Source of the DNA: Rhodoferax sp.
GTDB lineage: Bacteria; Pseudomonadota; Gammaproteobacteria; Burkholderiales; Burkholderiaceae_C
DNA length: 64,000 nucleotides
Direction of reading: 5' to 3'
Assembly (NCBI GenBank): GCA_013791765.1
Contig: VMTC01000074.1
Location: 1-64,000 of the forward strand
Of this stretch, positions 1 through 8,288 are shown one piece after another (position 1 is the stretch's first letter; every line of letters begins with the position of its first letter). Made by a program: the position numbers and the translations under genes. Under the pieces are notes generated by a model that was given only the letters and a program-made list of their open reading frames with translations, made no database searches and was not told the DNA's origin.

Positions 1-368
1 AAGCCGCCACGCGCAACCACTTCTTCGGTGTTGGCTTTGAGTTGTGCCTTGATGGCAGGCTGCGCGATACCTGCCAAAAACGCGTCTGCGTCAACGCCGA
101 CCTGGCTGCATAACTTCAGCAGGACTTCGTCTTGCGAAATATCTTCTTCGCGCGCCCAGTCCTGCAGGTCTTTGAGCATATAAGCCCATTTGATGGGCAC
201 CGGGTTGTCGCGCATGGCGTAGACGCTGGGGTTGACGGCGTTAAAAATTCCGCCCACCAGCACCGGACGCCAGTGCACCGGCTCGTTCAATTCGGCGGCC
301 AGCGGCTGCAGGTTGTGAAACGCCAGATAGGTCCAGGGGCTGGCGCAGTCAAAGAAAAATTCAATCAT
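1..368 (-). CDS. 2-hydroxychromene-2-carboxylate isomerase-like protein (DsbA/kappa-GST family), 3' part outside window
   Basis: The reverse strand reads an uninterrupted 122 codons from an ATG at 366-368 to the window edge, so the C-terminal part is missing. The N-terminus (MIEFFFDCASPWTYLAF) and the following WRPVLVGGIFNAVNP segment are typical of the thioredoxin-fold 2-hydroxychromene-2-carboxylate isomerase / kappa glutathione transferase family, in which the N-terminal SP region binds glutathione. Family members isomerise 2-hydroxychromene-2-carboxylate in naphthalene breakdown, but many homologues have no known substrate. No aromatic degradation genes are visible next to it, so the substrate is open. 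It is transcribed divergently from the HD-GYP gene across a 183-bp gap. Family assignment is firm; the exact reaction is inference. Confidence 0.8.
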   Translation of the reverse strand, partial: MIEFFFDCASPWTYLAFHNLQPLAAELNEPVHWRPVLVGGIFNAVNPSVYAMRDNPVPIKWAYMLKDLQDWAREEDISQDEVLLKLCSQVGVDADAFLAGIAQPAIKAQLKANTEEVVARGG

Positions 369-447
369 GGGGCTGAGTGCCAGATAATTTATTTGAAATC
401 GCTTAATACAAATCAATCATGGGGGCTTCTTTTCGATTTGCGCATGA

Positions 448-494
448 TATTCTCGAACGCACAGGGAGGGTATTCTCGTTGCAATAACGAGAAT
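448..494. promoter_or_regulatory. Palindromic operator-like site between divergent genes
   Basis: A perfect 9-bp inverted repeat, ATTCTCGTT at 472-480 and AACGAGAAT at 486-494, separated by 5 bases, lies in the 183-bp divergent region. The half-site TATTCTCG also occurs at 448-455, 23 bp upstream of the copy at 471-478, about two helical turns. No T-run follows, so a protein-binding site is more likely than a terminator. The regulator is unknown. Confidence 0.4.
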
Positions 495-551
495 GTCCGA
501 GTCAAAAATCAACTGGGCCGGCAATGAAAAGGCCGTCAACCTGAGTTAGCC

Positions 552-1859
552 ATGAACGAAGAGCAATTCGACTTCATTGAAATCCATCAGTTGCGCCCCG
601 GCATGTTCATCGAGCTTGAGCTCGGTTGGATGTCGCATCCATTTCCCACCGGCAGCTTCAAGATTGGCTCCGAAAAGCAACTCGCGGTGATCCGCAGCCT
701 CGGCCTCAAACGGGTTCGCCATTTTCCTGCCAAGAGTGATCCCTTGCCTGGCATGCAAAATGCCGATGGCGCGCAGGTCACGGCGGGCGCTGGCCCGGGC
801 GAGCAAGTCGTGTCAGACCCCGTTTTTGACGCAGTTGATGAGTCGCTTCGTCGCAAACAGCGCAGTGAGTTGCTGAGTGAGCAGCAGCGCCACCTGATCA
901 TCTGTGAACGCCGTTTTGTTGACGCCATTCAACACTACAAATTGGCCGTAGAGCAGGTCAGCGCTTTCCCGGGCGCCGCAGCGCAGCAATGCCTGGGTGT
1001 GGTCAATGGGTTTGTAGGTGACATGCTGGAGGAAGGCGAACTGGCCATTCGCCTGTTGTCTGAGGGAACAGGAGACAAGGCGTCCATGCATCCGGTCAAT
1101 GTGACCGTCCTTTCCCTGTTGCTTGGCCGGTCCTTGGGTTTGCCGCAACCCGACATGATTGATCTGGGCATGGCTGCGTTCTTGCACGACATCGGCAAAA
1201 CGCGCTTGCCGGACCGGGTGCGCTGGCCGGAAGAAAACTTTTCGAGCGCTGAATACAGTCTGTACCAGGACCATGTGGCGCAAGGTATCGCTCTGGGTCA
1301 AAGCATGGCGTTGAGCGCAAGCGCCCTGCAGACCATCGCCCAGCATCATGAGTCGATGGACGGCAGCGGTTTCCCGGCTCGGCTCAAGGGCGACCATTTG
1401 TCCCCGCTTGGCAAGATATTGTCCCTCGTCAATCAGTACGACAACTTGTGCAACCCCAGTCGGCCATCGGCTGCCATCACCCCGCATGAGGCCCTGGCGC
1501 TCATCTTTGCCCAACTGAAAAACAAATTCGACAGTGTGACCTTGAGTGCCTTTATTCGCATGATGGGGGTTTATCCGCCAGGCTCCGTGGTGCAATTGGT
1601 CGACGAGCGCTTTGCCCTGGTGGTGTCGGTCAATTCCACCCGGCCACTCAAGCCCCAGGTGATGGTGTTTGAGCCACGTGTTCCAAGGCATGAGGCCCTG
1701 ATTCTGGACTTGGAGTATTCGCGTGAACTTGGCATTCGGCGCAGTCTCAAACCGGCGAGTCTGCCCCGAGATGCAATGGATTACCTGTCGCCGCGACAGC
1801 GGATTTGTTATTTTTTTGAAAATGCCATGGACTCGCCTTCAAGCGAGGTGGATTCGTGA
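552..1859 (+). CDS. HD-GYP domain cyclic-di-GMP phosphodiesterase with N-terminal DUF3391-type domain
   Basis: This 435-residue soluble protein begins with a region resembling the DUF3391 domain (residues 5-60), which often precedes HD-GYP domains. The HD-GYP domain occupies roughly 170-350: the HD pair is H212-D213 in LHDIGKTRLPD, and the second metal site is HHESMDGSGFP at 265-275. GFP stands in place of the more usual GYP. HD-GYP proteins hydrolyse cyclic-di-GMP to pGpG or GMP with a di- or tri-metal centre. The stop overlaps the next start as GTGA, so it is translationally coupled to a GGDEF-EAL protein and the two probably tune the same c-di-GMP pool. No signal peptide or membrane segment is visible. 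Confidence 0.88.
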   Translation: MNEEQFDFIEIHQLRPGMFIELELGWMSHPFPTGSFKIGSEKQLAVIRSLGLKRVRHFPAKSDPLPGMQNADGAQVTAGAGPGEQVVSDPVFDAVDESLRRKQRSELLSEQQRHLIICERRFVDAIQHYKLAVEQVSAFPGAAAQQCLGVVNGFVGDMLEEGELAIRLLSEGTGDKASMHPVNVTVLSLLLGRSLGLPQPDMIDLGMAAFLHDIGKTRLPDRVRWPEENFSSAEYSLYQDHVAQGIALGQSMALSASALQTIAQHHESMDGSGFPARLKGDHLSPLGKILSLVNQYDNLCNPSRPSAAITPHEALALIFAQLKNKFDSVTLSAFIRMMGVYPPGSVVQLVDERFALVVSVNSTRPLKPQVMVFEPRVPRHEALILDLEYSRELGIRRSLKPASLPRDAMDYLSPRQRICYFFENAMDSPSSEVDS

Positions 1860-4264
1860 CGCCCGCAGGCTGGGGACTCTTGATAAACGGCTTGATTGAA
1901 GCCGTCTGGCTGGTTGATCCGCTGAGTTTGCGCATCCTTGCAGTCAATCGTGCAGCGGCCGACTTGTTGGGGCTGGCACCCGATGAATTGGTGGGCAAGC
2001 CTGCGATTGAGTTGACTGCCACGCCAGAAGATCAGTTTTTTTGGGAAGACGTTGCCGCAGGTCTGGTCGATGGCATTCACTCCGAAACTCTCTTACGCGG
2101 CGCTGATGGCCTGGCACTGCCGGTGGAGCGCCGTGTCAGCCGGGTTTGGCCTGAAAGCGGTCTGGCCGTCTACGTGGTGGGCATTCGCGATTTGCGTCAA
2201 CAGCGTCGCACCGAGGATGAACTTGAGAACCTGGTGGCAGAACTGCGGGCCACGCTCGAGGCCACCGCCGATGGCATTTTGGTGACTGATCGCAGCGGAA
2301 CCATTTGCAATTACAACCGGCACTTTGCGGCCATGTGGGATGTGCCCGAAGAGTTGCTGTTAAAGCGCAATGACCGGGCTTTGTCGGTCCATCTTGCCTC
2401 GCGAATGTTGGATGCCTCTTCGTACGAGAAGCGGCTTTTGGAGATTGACGGTAGTCCTCTGATGGAGAGCAGCGATGTATTGGTCTTGGCCACCGGGCGT
2501 TTGCTGGAACGCGTGTCACGGCCGCAATACTGCAAAGGCCAGGCGAGCGGGCGCGTCTTCTCCTTTCGGGACATCACCCAAAGCGTTGACGCCGAGTCAA
2601 GGTTGCGGCTGGCGGCGAAGGTGTTCGAGTCAAGTGCGGATGCGATCTTCATCACGGACTCAAGCTTGAGGATACTGGCCGTCAATCCGGGCTGCGAATG
2701 CTTGACAGTATCAGATCAATCTCAATTGAAGGGGCAGTCGGCCAGCAATCTATTTCAAGATGCGCGTGACCCCGAATTGTTGGTGCGGGCGCAAGAGGTG
2801 TTGCACGATGTGGGCTTGTGGCGCGGACAGGTCTGGCTCAATCGGGTCGGGCGAGTCGCCTGTGCTGTTGATTTATCCTGGGTCCTGGTGCGTGACGATC
2901 AGGGCGTTGTTTTGCACACCATTGGTTTTTTCAAGGACCTGACTGAAGAATTGGCTACCCAGAAACGCATTGAACAGCTGGCCTATAGCGACGCCCTGAC
3001 GGGGTTGCCCAATAAATTATTGTTGTCGCAGCGGGTCAGCTTCGCCTTGCGCATGGCAGAGCGCCACGGTTCGCAGTTCGGCGTCTTCTTTCTGGACCTG
3101 GACCACTTTAAGAACATTAACGATTCGCTGGGCCATGTGTTTGGTGACCGGGTTCTGGTTGAAGTGGCCGAGCGCATCAAACGTTGTTTGCGTGACGCCG
3201 ACACCTTGTGTCGGCTCGGTGGTGACGACTTTGTCATCTTTGTGCAGGAAATGGACGCCCGTGGCGCGGAAGTGTTGGCGCACCGGATCCTGGACCTGAT
3301 GGCACAGGCCTTCATGATCGAAGAAACCAGTTTTTCGGTCGGCTGCAGCATCGGCATCGCGCTTTACCCGGCCGATGGTCGATCGCTGGATGAATTGATC
3401 AAGTGCGCAGACACGGCGATGTATCTGGTCAAGGAACGCGGTCGCGGCAGTTTCCGTTTCTACCAGCCGCAGATGAATGTTGACTTGCTGTCGCGCATGA
3501 AAATGGACCATGCCATGCGCCGCGCGATGGATCAGGGCTTGTTTCACCTGCACTACCAGCCCCAGATTTCTCTGGCCAACGGCCAGTTGCTGGGTGTCGA
3601 GGCGCTGATCCGTTGGTCAGATAGCGAGTTGGGCCATGTGTCGCCGGTGTCGTTCATTCCTTTGGCTGAGGCCTCGGGTTTTATCATCACCATTGGCACG
3701 TGGGTGCTCAAAGAGGCCGTTCGCCAAGCGGTGCTCTGGCATGATCGAGGCAGGCCGGTGACGGTATCCGTCAACGTCTCCGCCTTGCAGTTTCAGCAGG
3801 CCGATTTTGTAGAAATAATTGCGAATGTATTGATCGCTTCTGGCTTGCCGCCTCACCTGTTGGAGCTTGAACTGACCGAGTCCATTCTGGTCAGGGACGC
3901 CAATGAGACATTGAGCCGATTGCACGCCTTGGCGGCCCTGGGTGTCGCGTTGTCCATTGACGACTTTGGCACCGGTTACTCGAGCTTGGCCTACCTGAAG
4001 AAATTTCCTATCTCCAAGCTTAAGATCGATCGCTCATTTGTGATGGGCCTGCCTGATGACGAAGGTGATCGCGCCATCGTGAGTGCGACCATTGGCATGG
4101 CGCGCGGCCTCAAATTGAAGGTGGTCGCAGAAGGGGTCGAAACCGTGGCGCAAAGAGACTACCTGGCGGGCCTCAATTGCGAGTCTTTTCAGGGCTTTCT
4201 GTGTTCGCCAGGATTGCCCGCTGATGAGTTTGAACGCCTGATGGCTTCATTGCCGCAAGGCTAA
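1856..4264 (+). CDS. PAS-PAS-PAS-GGDEF-EAL cyclic-di-GMP turnover protein
   Basis: The protein has 802 residues and starts at a GTG overlapping the upstream stop. Three PAS-like sensor modules lie at about 10-120, 130-245 and 255-370. The GGDEF domain follows, with active-site GGDDF at 455-459 and the RxxD inhibitory site (RDAD) five residues before it. The EAL domain has E582-A583-L584, DDFGTGYSS from 702, LKIDRSFV and EGVET, so the catalytic and metal-binding residues are present. Both diguanylate cyclase and phosphodiesterase activity are therefore possible, with PAS modules likely sensing redox state or a ligand. No membrane segment is seen, so it is cytoplasmic. The coupled HD-GYP gene upstream suggests shared control. 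Confidence 0.93.
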   Translation: MTPAGWGLLINGLIEAVWLVDPLSLRILAVNRAAADLLGLAPDELVGKPAIELTATPEDQFFWEDVAAGLVDGIHSETLLRGADGLALPVERRVSRVWPESGLAVYVVGIRDLRQQRRTEDELENLVAELRATLEATADGILVTDRSGTICNYNRHFAAMWDVPEELLLKRNDRALSVHLASRMLDASSYEKRLLEIDGSPLMESSDVLVLATGRLLERVSRPQYCKGQASGRVFSFRDITQSVDAESRLRLAAKVFESSADAIFITDSSLRILAVNPGCECLTVSDQSQLKGQSASNLFQDARDPELLVRAQEVLHDVGLWRGQVWLNRVGRVACAVDLSWVLVRDDQGVVLHTIGFFKDLTEELATQKRIEQLAYSDALTGLPNKLLLSQRVSFALRMAERHGSQFGVFFLDLDHFKNINDSLGHVFGDRVLVEVAERIKRCLRDADTLCRLGGDDFVIFVQEMDARGAEVLAHRILDLMAQAFMIEETSFSVGCSIGIALYPADGRSLDELIKCADTAMYLVKERGRGSFRFYQPQMNVDLLSRMKMDHAMRRAMDQGLFHLHYQPQISLANGQLLGVEALIRWSDSELGHVSPVSFIPLAEASGFIITIGTWVLKEAVRQAVLWHDRGRPVTVSVNVSALQFQQADFVEIIANVLIASGLPPHLLELELTESILVRDANETLSRLHALAALGVALSIDDFGTGYSSLAYLKKFPISKLKIDRSFVMGLPDDEGDRAIVSATIGMARGLKLKVVAEGVETVAQRDYLAGLNCESFQGFLCSPGLPADEFERLMASLPQG

Positions 4265-4293
4265 GGGTGCCACGCGCCGCCACTGGTGCGACT

Positions 4294-5112
4294 TCAAAGG
4301 CTGGTCAGTCCGCGGTACAGCATATAAGCCGCCAGCAGGTAAAGGATGCTGGCAAAGACGCGTTTGAGTTGCTTCACCGGCAGCGTATGCGCGGCGCGCG
4401 CCCCCAGCGGCGCGGTCAGGACGCTGCAGGATGCAATCACTCCCAGCGCCGGCAGCCAGATGTAACCAAATGAATACAACGGCAGGTCTTGCACACTCTG
4501 GCCACTGATGACGTACCCCACCACGTTGGCCAAAGCGATCGGAAAGCCCAGTGCTGCGGAAGTGGCCACCGCATTGTGCATGGCGACGTTGCACCAGGTC
4601 ATGAACGGTACGCTGACAAAGCCGCCGCCAGCCCCGACCAGTCCCGACAGAAAGCCGATGACGCCGCCAGCGGCCATCAGACCGCCCGTGCCCGGCACCT
4701 GCCGCGTTGGCTTGGGCTTTTTGTCCAGAAACATTTGGGTCGCGGAAAAACTGACAAAAGCGGCAAAAAACAGCGCCAGCCAGGCCCCTTTGAGTAAGGC
4801 AAAAACGCCCAGGCTGGCCACAGTACCGCCCAAGATGATGCCCGGCGCCAGGCCCCTGACCAGATCCCAGCGCACGGCACCGCGCTTGTGATGAGCGCGC
4901 ACGCTTGACAGGGAGGTGAACAAGATGGTGGCCATGGAAGTGGCAATCGCCATCTTGACCGCCAAGTCGGGCGCTATCCCGCGCCCGGTCAGGATGATCG
5001 TGATGAAGGGCACCATCATCATGCCCCCGCCAATGCCCAGCAAACCTGCCAAAAAACCAGTGCCCAGCCCCAAAAGGGCGAGTTCAATGATCAGGGTGGG
5101 TTCAAAAGTCAT
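4294..5112 (-). CDS. TauE/SafE family sulfite/organosulfonate exporter-like membrane protein
   Basis: This 272-residue integral membrane protein has about eight hydrophobic segments. The family signature GLLGIGGGMMMVP lies near residue 25, and the second half repeats it as GLVGAGGGFVSVP, matching the internal two-fold repeat of TauE/SafE proteins (formerly DUF81). Members move sulfite, sulfoacetate or related organosulfur anions across the inner membrane, but individual substrates are rarely known and no sulfur genes lie nearby. It is convergent with the GGDEF-EAL gene (29-bp gap) and lies just downstream of the 6S RNA on the same strand. Confidence 0.85.
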   Translation of the reverse strand: MTFEPTLIIELALLGLGTGFLAGLLGIGGGMMMVPFITIILTGRGIAPDLAVKMAIATSMATILFTSLSSVRAHHKRGAVRWDLVRGLAPGIILGGTVASLGVFALLKGAWLALFFAAFVSFSATQMFLDKKPKPTRQVPGTGGLMAAGGVIGFLSGLVGAGGGFVSVPFMTWCNVAMHNAVATSAALGFPIALANVVGYVISGQSVQDLPLYSFGYIWLPALGVIASCSVLTAPLGARAAHTLPVKQLKRVFASILYLLAAYMLYRGLTSL

Positions 5113-5127
5113 GCAAAAGGGGGGTGA

Positions 5128-5306
5128 GAAAAGGTGTCTGCAGAGTCACCGGACCGGCATCCTGAACCGGGGTTCAGGTGGGCGAGGTCAACTGGTCATT
5201 GGGTTCATCTAACGCGAGACGATCACGCTTGACCAGTGATATTCCAAGCCCGGGCTCTAAGAGCATTGGTTCAAGGAACTATAAAGCCCGGCGAACACTG
5301 CAGACG
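5128..5306 (-). ncRNA. ssrS: 6S RNA
   Basis: The reverse strand between zapA and the TauE-like gene carries 6S RNA hallmarks. A closing stem forms between GTCTGCAG (plus-strand 5298-5305) and CTGCAGAC (5136-5143). The 5' segment continues AGTGTTCGCC, much like AUGUUCGC in E. coli 6S RNA. The 3' half contains the hairpin CCTGAACC/GGTTCAGG, the counterpart of the CCUUGAACC/GGUUCAAGG hairpin in E. coli. The length of about 180 nt fits, and zapA directly upstream is the known synteny in proteobacteria. 6S RNA mimics an open promoter and sequesters sigma-70 RNA polymerase in stationary phase. The ends are approximate. Confidence 0.85.
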
Positions 5307-5311
5307 AGATT

Positions 5312-5317
5312 ATTGTA
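5312..5317 (-). promoter_or_regulatory. -10 element of the 6S RNA gene
   Basis: On the reverse strand TACAAT lies seven bases before the closing stem of the 6S RNA, placing transcription start near 5305. A weak -35 candidate TTGTGC lies 19 bases further upstream. Inferred by position and consensus only. Confidence 0.5.
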
Positions 5318-5355
5318 GGGCGTGAATCGCCGTCGTGCACAAAAAAAATAAGCAA

Positions 5356-5709
5356 TCAAAGCAAGCGACCATCAGTGCCCAACGCGACATCAAGTCGCTC
5401 CAGCAGTGAGGCCAACAGCAGATTGCTGTCCGGCTCGGCTGCGCCTGAAACTGGCCGGGCGTTCACGTCAAATGAGGGCGCGTTTGCTGGCGTCTGCACC
5501 TGGCTTGGGCCTTTTTCAGCCAGATCAAAGGCCAGGTTGAGCGCGGCCAATACTGCAATGCGATCGCGCGCCCGCACCTTGCCGCCATCGCGAATCTTGC
5601 ACATGGCGGTGTCAACCTTTTCCACTGCGTCCAGCAGACGGGCATCGCCCCCATCGGGGCAGCCCAGCAGGTAGGCTTGGCCCATGATTTGAACTTCGAG
5701 CTGTTTCAT
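5356..5709 (-). CDS. zapA: Cell division protein ZapA
   Basis: A 117-residue protein starting MKQLEVQIMGQAYLLGCP with the ZapA core (DAVEKVDTAMCKIR, RIAVLAALNLAFDL) and a longer, low-complexity C-terminal tail. ZapA binds FtsZ in the cytoplasm and bundles protofilaments at the division ring. The N-terminal beta region binds FtsZ and the C-terminal helix forms the tetramer coiled coil. Its start overlaps the stop of the small coiled-coil gene upstream by 4 bases, and 6S RNA follows, which is the common proteobacterial order. Identification is firm. Confidence 0.92.
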   Translation of the reverse strand: MKQLEVQIMGQAYLLGCPDGGDARLLDAVEKVDTAMCKIRDGGKVRARDRIAVLAALNLAFDLAEKGPSQVQTPANAPSFDVNARPVSGAAEPDSNLLLASLLERLDVALGTDGRLL

Positions 5710-5936
5710 TCAGACCCTTTGGGTGCTGGGTTTACCGTTGCGTCAGGCAAACGTTGCAGTAGTGCGTCGACCCGGGCGCGGGCCGCACTGAGCCTTGATT
5801 TGAGGGAATCGCGCTCTTGAGAAAGCGCATTGACCTGTTCGCTGAGCAAGGCATTGGTGCGTTGCAGTTCTTCGTAGCGAACGAGCAAACGCTCGACACG
5901 CTCGGCGATTTGGTCGATTTGGGAGGGGTTCGACAT
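5706..5936 (-). CDS. Small coiled-coil protein, ZapB-like / TIGR02449-type
   Basis: A 76-residue, highly charged protein predicted to be almost entirely alpha-helical coiled coil (heptads through ERVERLLVRYEEL, NALLSEQVNALSQER and SRLSAARARVDALLQRL). Proteins of this size and shape lie directly upstream of zapA in many beta- and gammaproteobacteria and are annotated TIGR02449 or ZapB-like. ZapB bridges ZapA to the Ter macrodomain in E. coli. The 4-base overlap with zapA supports a joint role at the division ring, but function here is inference from position and shape. Its start lies back to back with the cobalamin riboswitch region. Confidence 0.75.
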   Translation of the reverse strand: MSNPSQIDQIAERVERLLVRYEELQRTNALLSEQVNALSQERDSLKSRLSAARARVDALLQRLPDATVNPAPKGSE

Positions 5937-5983
5937 AGGCGGTTATTGTAGGGTTTGCAAAGGCGCTCGGTTGTAGAATCCAC

Positions 5984-6225
5984 CGCGTTGGTGCTCGCGG
6001 TGTGGTTCACACGCCGCAGTTCAACGGGAAGCAGGAGGTCACGCCGTTCGCACTGAGCTTGTCGAAGTGCCGAACGGTCTGGCTAACCTGCGCTGCCCCC
6101 GCAACGGTAAGTGGACGCGCCGCAAGGCGCCGCTTCCATCACAGCCACTGAGCGTTCTGAACACGCGCTTGGGAAGGCGATGGAGGTTGATTCCACCAGC
6201 CCGGATACCGGCCAACACGGTGGTT
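5984..6225 (+). promoter_or_regulatory. Cobalamin (AdoCbl) riboswitch
   Basis: The leader of btuB contains the conserved cobalamin riboswitch blocks in order: AACGGGAA (6023-6030), GCTGCCCCCGCAACGGTAAG (from 6092), the CACAGCCACTG block (around 6140), TGGGAAGGCGATGG (around 6169-6183) and CCCGGATACCGGCC (from 6200). These form the cobalamin-binding core. Binding normally reduces expression of downstream uptake and synthesis genes, so it likely represses the whole btu-cob locus. A possible -10, TAGAAT, lies at 5974-5979. A repeat hairpin is inserted at 6044-6077 (listed separately). Confidence 0.93.
6044..6077. repeat. Inverted-repeat hairpin inserted in the riboswitch
   Basis: The arms CCGTTCGCACT (6044-6054) and AGTGCCGAACGG (6066-6077) pair with one bulged base around the loop GAGCTTGTCGA. 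To my knowledge this sequence type (GTTCGCACTGAGC...GAAGTGC) is a widespread short repeat in Comamonadaceae. Here it forms the tip of the variable arm of the riboswitch enclosed by GCAGG/CCTGC, outside the conserved core, so folding should survive. Confidence 0.65.
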
Positions 6226-6287
6226 GCACGCCTGGCGTGAAACCGTGACGCTCAGGCACTGTCGGGGACGACGGTGAGGGCTTTTTG

Positions 6288-8279
6288 ATGGTTCCTTTCT
6301 CAACTATGAAGACTTTTTTATTTTCCAAGCGCGGTCGCGCTCCCGTGCGCTTCTGTACGTCTGTTTTGGCTGTTTTTGCGGCTTTTCCTGCTTTACCGGT
6401 GCTGGCGCAGGGTCAGACTCAGGTGGTGTTGAATGAGGTGGTGGTGACGGCCACGCGGTTCGATGCTGAGGCTTCCACCTTGCCGTTTGGTGTCAGTGTG
6501 ATCACCAAAGACGATATTGCACGCGCTGGTGTGTCAACTGTGAATGAGGCCGTGATCAAGCTGCTGGGTGTGCCTGGCCGCGTTGATTACTACGGTGGCG
6601 GTGATTACGGCCTGGATCTGCGAGGCTTTGGTTCCACAGCAGGCAGCAATCAGGTGGTGATTGTGGATGGGGTCAAGGTCAATGAGGCTGACTTGGGCGG
6701 CACCCGGTTGGCGGGCATTGCGATCAACTCGGTTGAGCGCATTGAAGTGTTGCGCGGCAGCGGTTCGGTGCTGTACGGCGAGGGTGCGACTGGCGGCGTG
6801 ATTGTGATCACTACCAAGGCGGGTCGTGGGTCTGCGCGAAAAATTTCAGCCGATCTCTATGCAGCCACTGGCAGCTACGGGCTCAATGAGGTGCGTGCGA
6901 ACGGCACCTTGGTGGCCGGTGGCTTCTCGCTGGATGTGGCGGGTAACAAGCGCCAGGCGGACAACCATCGCGACAATTTCAAATCCAACGTGGAAGGTTC
7001 TTCAGCTCAGGCGCAATGGAGCAACGACTGGCTGCGCGTGGGCGCCAGCTATGCCAATGACTCGTTGGACAGCGGTCTGCCGGGGTCGTTGACCGCAGCC
7101 CAGTACCAGGCGAACCCGAGCCAGACCACCAGTCCCAACACAAGCGGCAGCATCAAGAATACGCGCCAAACCTTGTTTGCCAGCGCTGAATTAGGTGCTT
7201 GGCAAGTGGGTGTAGACGCGGGTCAACGAACCAAGAATCTTGAAAGTCTGAGCAGTGGTGTTTCCACCTACCAGTACGACGTGGACGCCAGTACGCTGGC
7301 GTTGCGTGCCAAGAACGAGGCGAAGTTTGGAAATATTCGCAATGCGCTGACACTAGGACATGACCAGTCTGACTGGAAACGCACCGTGCCAGGGGCTTTT
7401 GGATCGGTCTCGCAGCAGAAAACAAGTGCTTTTTATGCGCAGGACGAAGTGACCTTGAGCGGCGGCACGCGTGTGACTGCCGGCTATCGGTCAGAAAACA
7501 TCAAACAAAGCGACACATTCACTGCAAGCACCGATAACGATCAAACGGCCTGGGAGTTAGGGATCATTCAGCCAATGTCTGATACCTTGTCGGTTTTTGG
7601 GCGTGTCGGAAACAGCTTTCGACTGGCCAACATTGACGAACTGGGCTTCACCACACCCGGTGCCGTATTGCAGCCCCAGACTTCACGTGACCTGGAACTG
7701 GGCAGCCGTTGGAAATATACGGGAGGCCGGGTTGAACTACGTTTCTACCGGAACAGCTTGACCAACGAACTGGGCTATGACCCAACGGTGGCCAATGCCA
7801 ATTCCTGGAATGGGCTGGGTGCCAATGTGAATTTTGACCCCACGCTACGCCAGGGACTGGAGCTTGAAACCCGGCACGACTTGAGCAAGACTCTGGGCGT
7901 TAAGGTCAATGTTGGCGTTCGTGAAGCCAAATTTACCGAGGGCGCACACAACGGCAAAAATGTACCGCTGGTGGCAGGCACCACGGTGGCGTTACGCGCC
8001 GATTGGCGGCCAGTGGCGGCGCATTCGGTGAATGCCGGTGTGGTGTGGGTGTCGTCACAGCATGTGGACTTCGACAATGTCTGCTCCGTGCCAAGCTACG
8101 CCACAGTGGATGCACGTTATGCCTACCAATGGCAAAACGTGGAAGTGTCGGTGGGGTTGAGCAATTTGCTTGATGCCAAGTACTACACCCAAGCCTTTAC
8201 TTGCACCGCTGGTGTGACCAACGGGATTTACCCTGAGGCAGGGCGCGCGGTTACTGCGGCCTTGAAGGTGAACTTTTAG
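6288..8279 (+). CDS. btuB: TonB-dependent vitamin B12 receptor
   Basis: A 663-residue outer-membrane beta-barrel. The leader (AVFAAFPALPVLA) acts as a signal peptide, and a TonB box-like VVLNEVVVTATRF follows it. The plug domain spans about residues 45-160 (SVITKDDI, RIEVLRGSGSVLYGEGATGGVI), then the barrel ends in the canonical C-terminal phenylalanine (LKVNF). BtuB imports cobalamin with TonB-ExbBD energy. The riboswitch upstream and btuFCD downstream make cobalamin the clear substrate. The start at 6288 has a good ribosome site (GGTGAGGG); an in-frame ATG at 6306 gives a neater signal peptide and remains possible. Confidence 0.9.
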   Translation: MVPFSTMKTFLFSKRGRAPVRFCTSVLAVFAAFPALPVLAQGQTQVVLNEVVVTATRFDAEASTLPFGVSVITKDDIARAGVSTVNEAVIKLLGVPGRVDYYGGGDYGLDLRGFGSTAGSNQVVIVDGVKVNEADLGGTRLAGIAINSVERIEVLRGSGSVLYGEGATGGVIVITTKAGRGSARKISADLYAATGSYGLNEVRANGTLVAGGFSLDVAGNKRQADNHRDNFKSNVEGSSAQAQWSNDWLRVGASYANDSLDSGLPGSLTAAQYQANPSQTTSPNTSGSIKNTRQTLFASAELGAWQVGVDAGQRTKNLESLSSGVSTYQYDVDASTLALRAKNEAKFGNIRNALTLGHDQSDWKRTVPGAFGSVSQQKTSAFYAQDEVTLSGGTRVTAGYRSENIKQSDTFTASTDNDQTAWELGIIQPMSDTLSVFGRVGNSFRLANIDELGFTTPGAVLQPQTSRDLELGSRWKYTGGRVELRFYRNSLTNELGYDPTVANANSWNGLGANVNFDPTLRQGLELETRHDLSKTLGVKVNVGVREAKFTEGAHNGKNVPLVAGTTVALRADWRPVAAHSVNAGVVWVSSQHVDFDNVCSVPSYATVDARYAYQWQNVEVSVGLSNLLDAKYYTQAFTCTAGVTNGIYPEAGRAVTAALKVNF

Positions 8280-8288
8280 GCTCACTGC

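Noticed and set aside
132..527. 131-codon forward frame at the left end
   Set aside because: It runs antisense to the isomerase-like gene and then through the regulatory region containing the palindrome; no family match.
813..1691. 292-codon reverse frame inside the HD-GYP gene
   Set aside because: It is antisense to a gene with clear catalytic motifs and its translation is His/Gln-rich with no recognisable domain, a typical GC-rich shadow.
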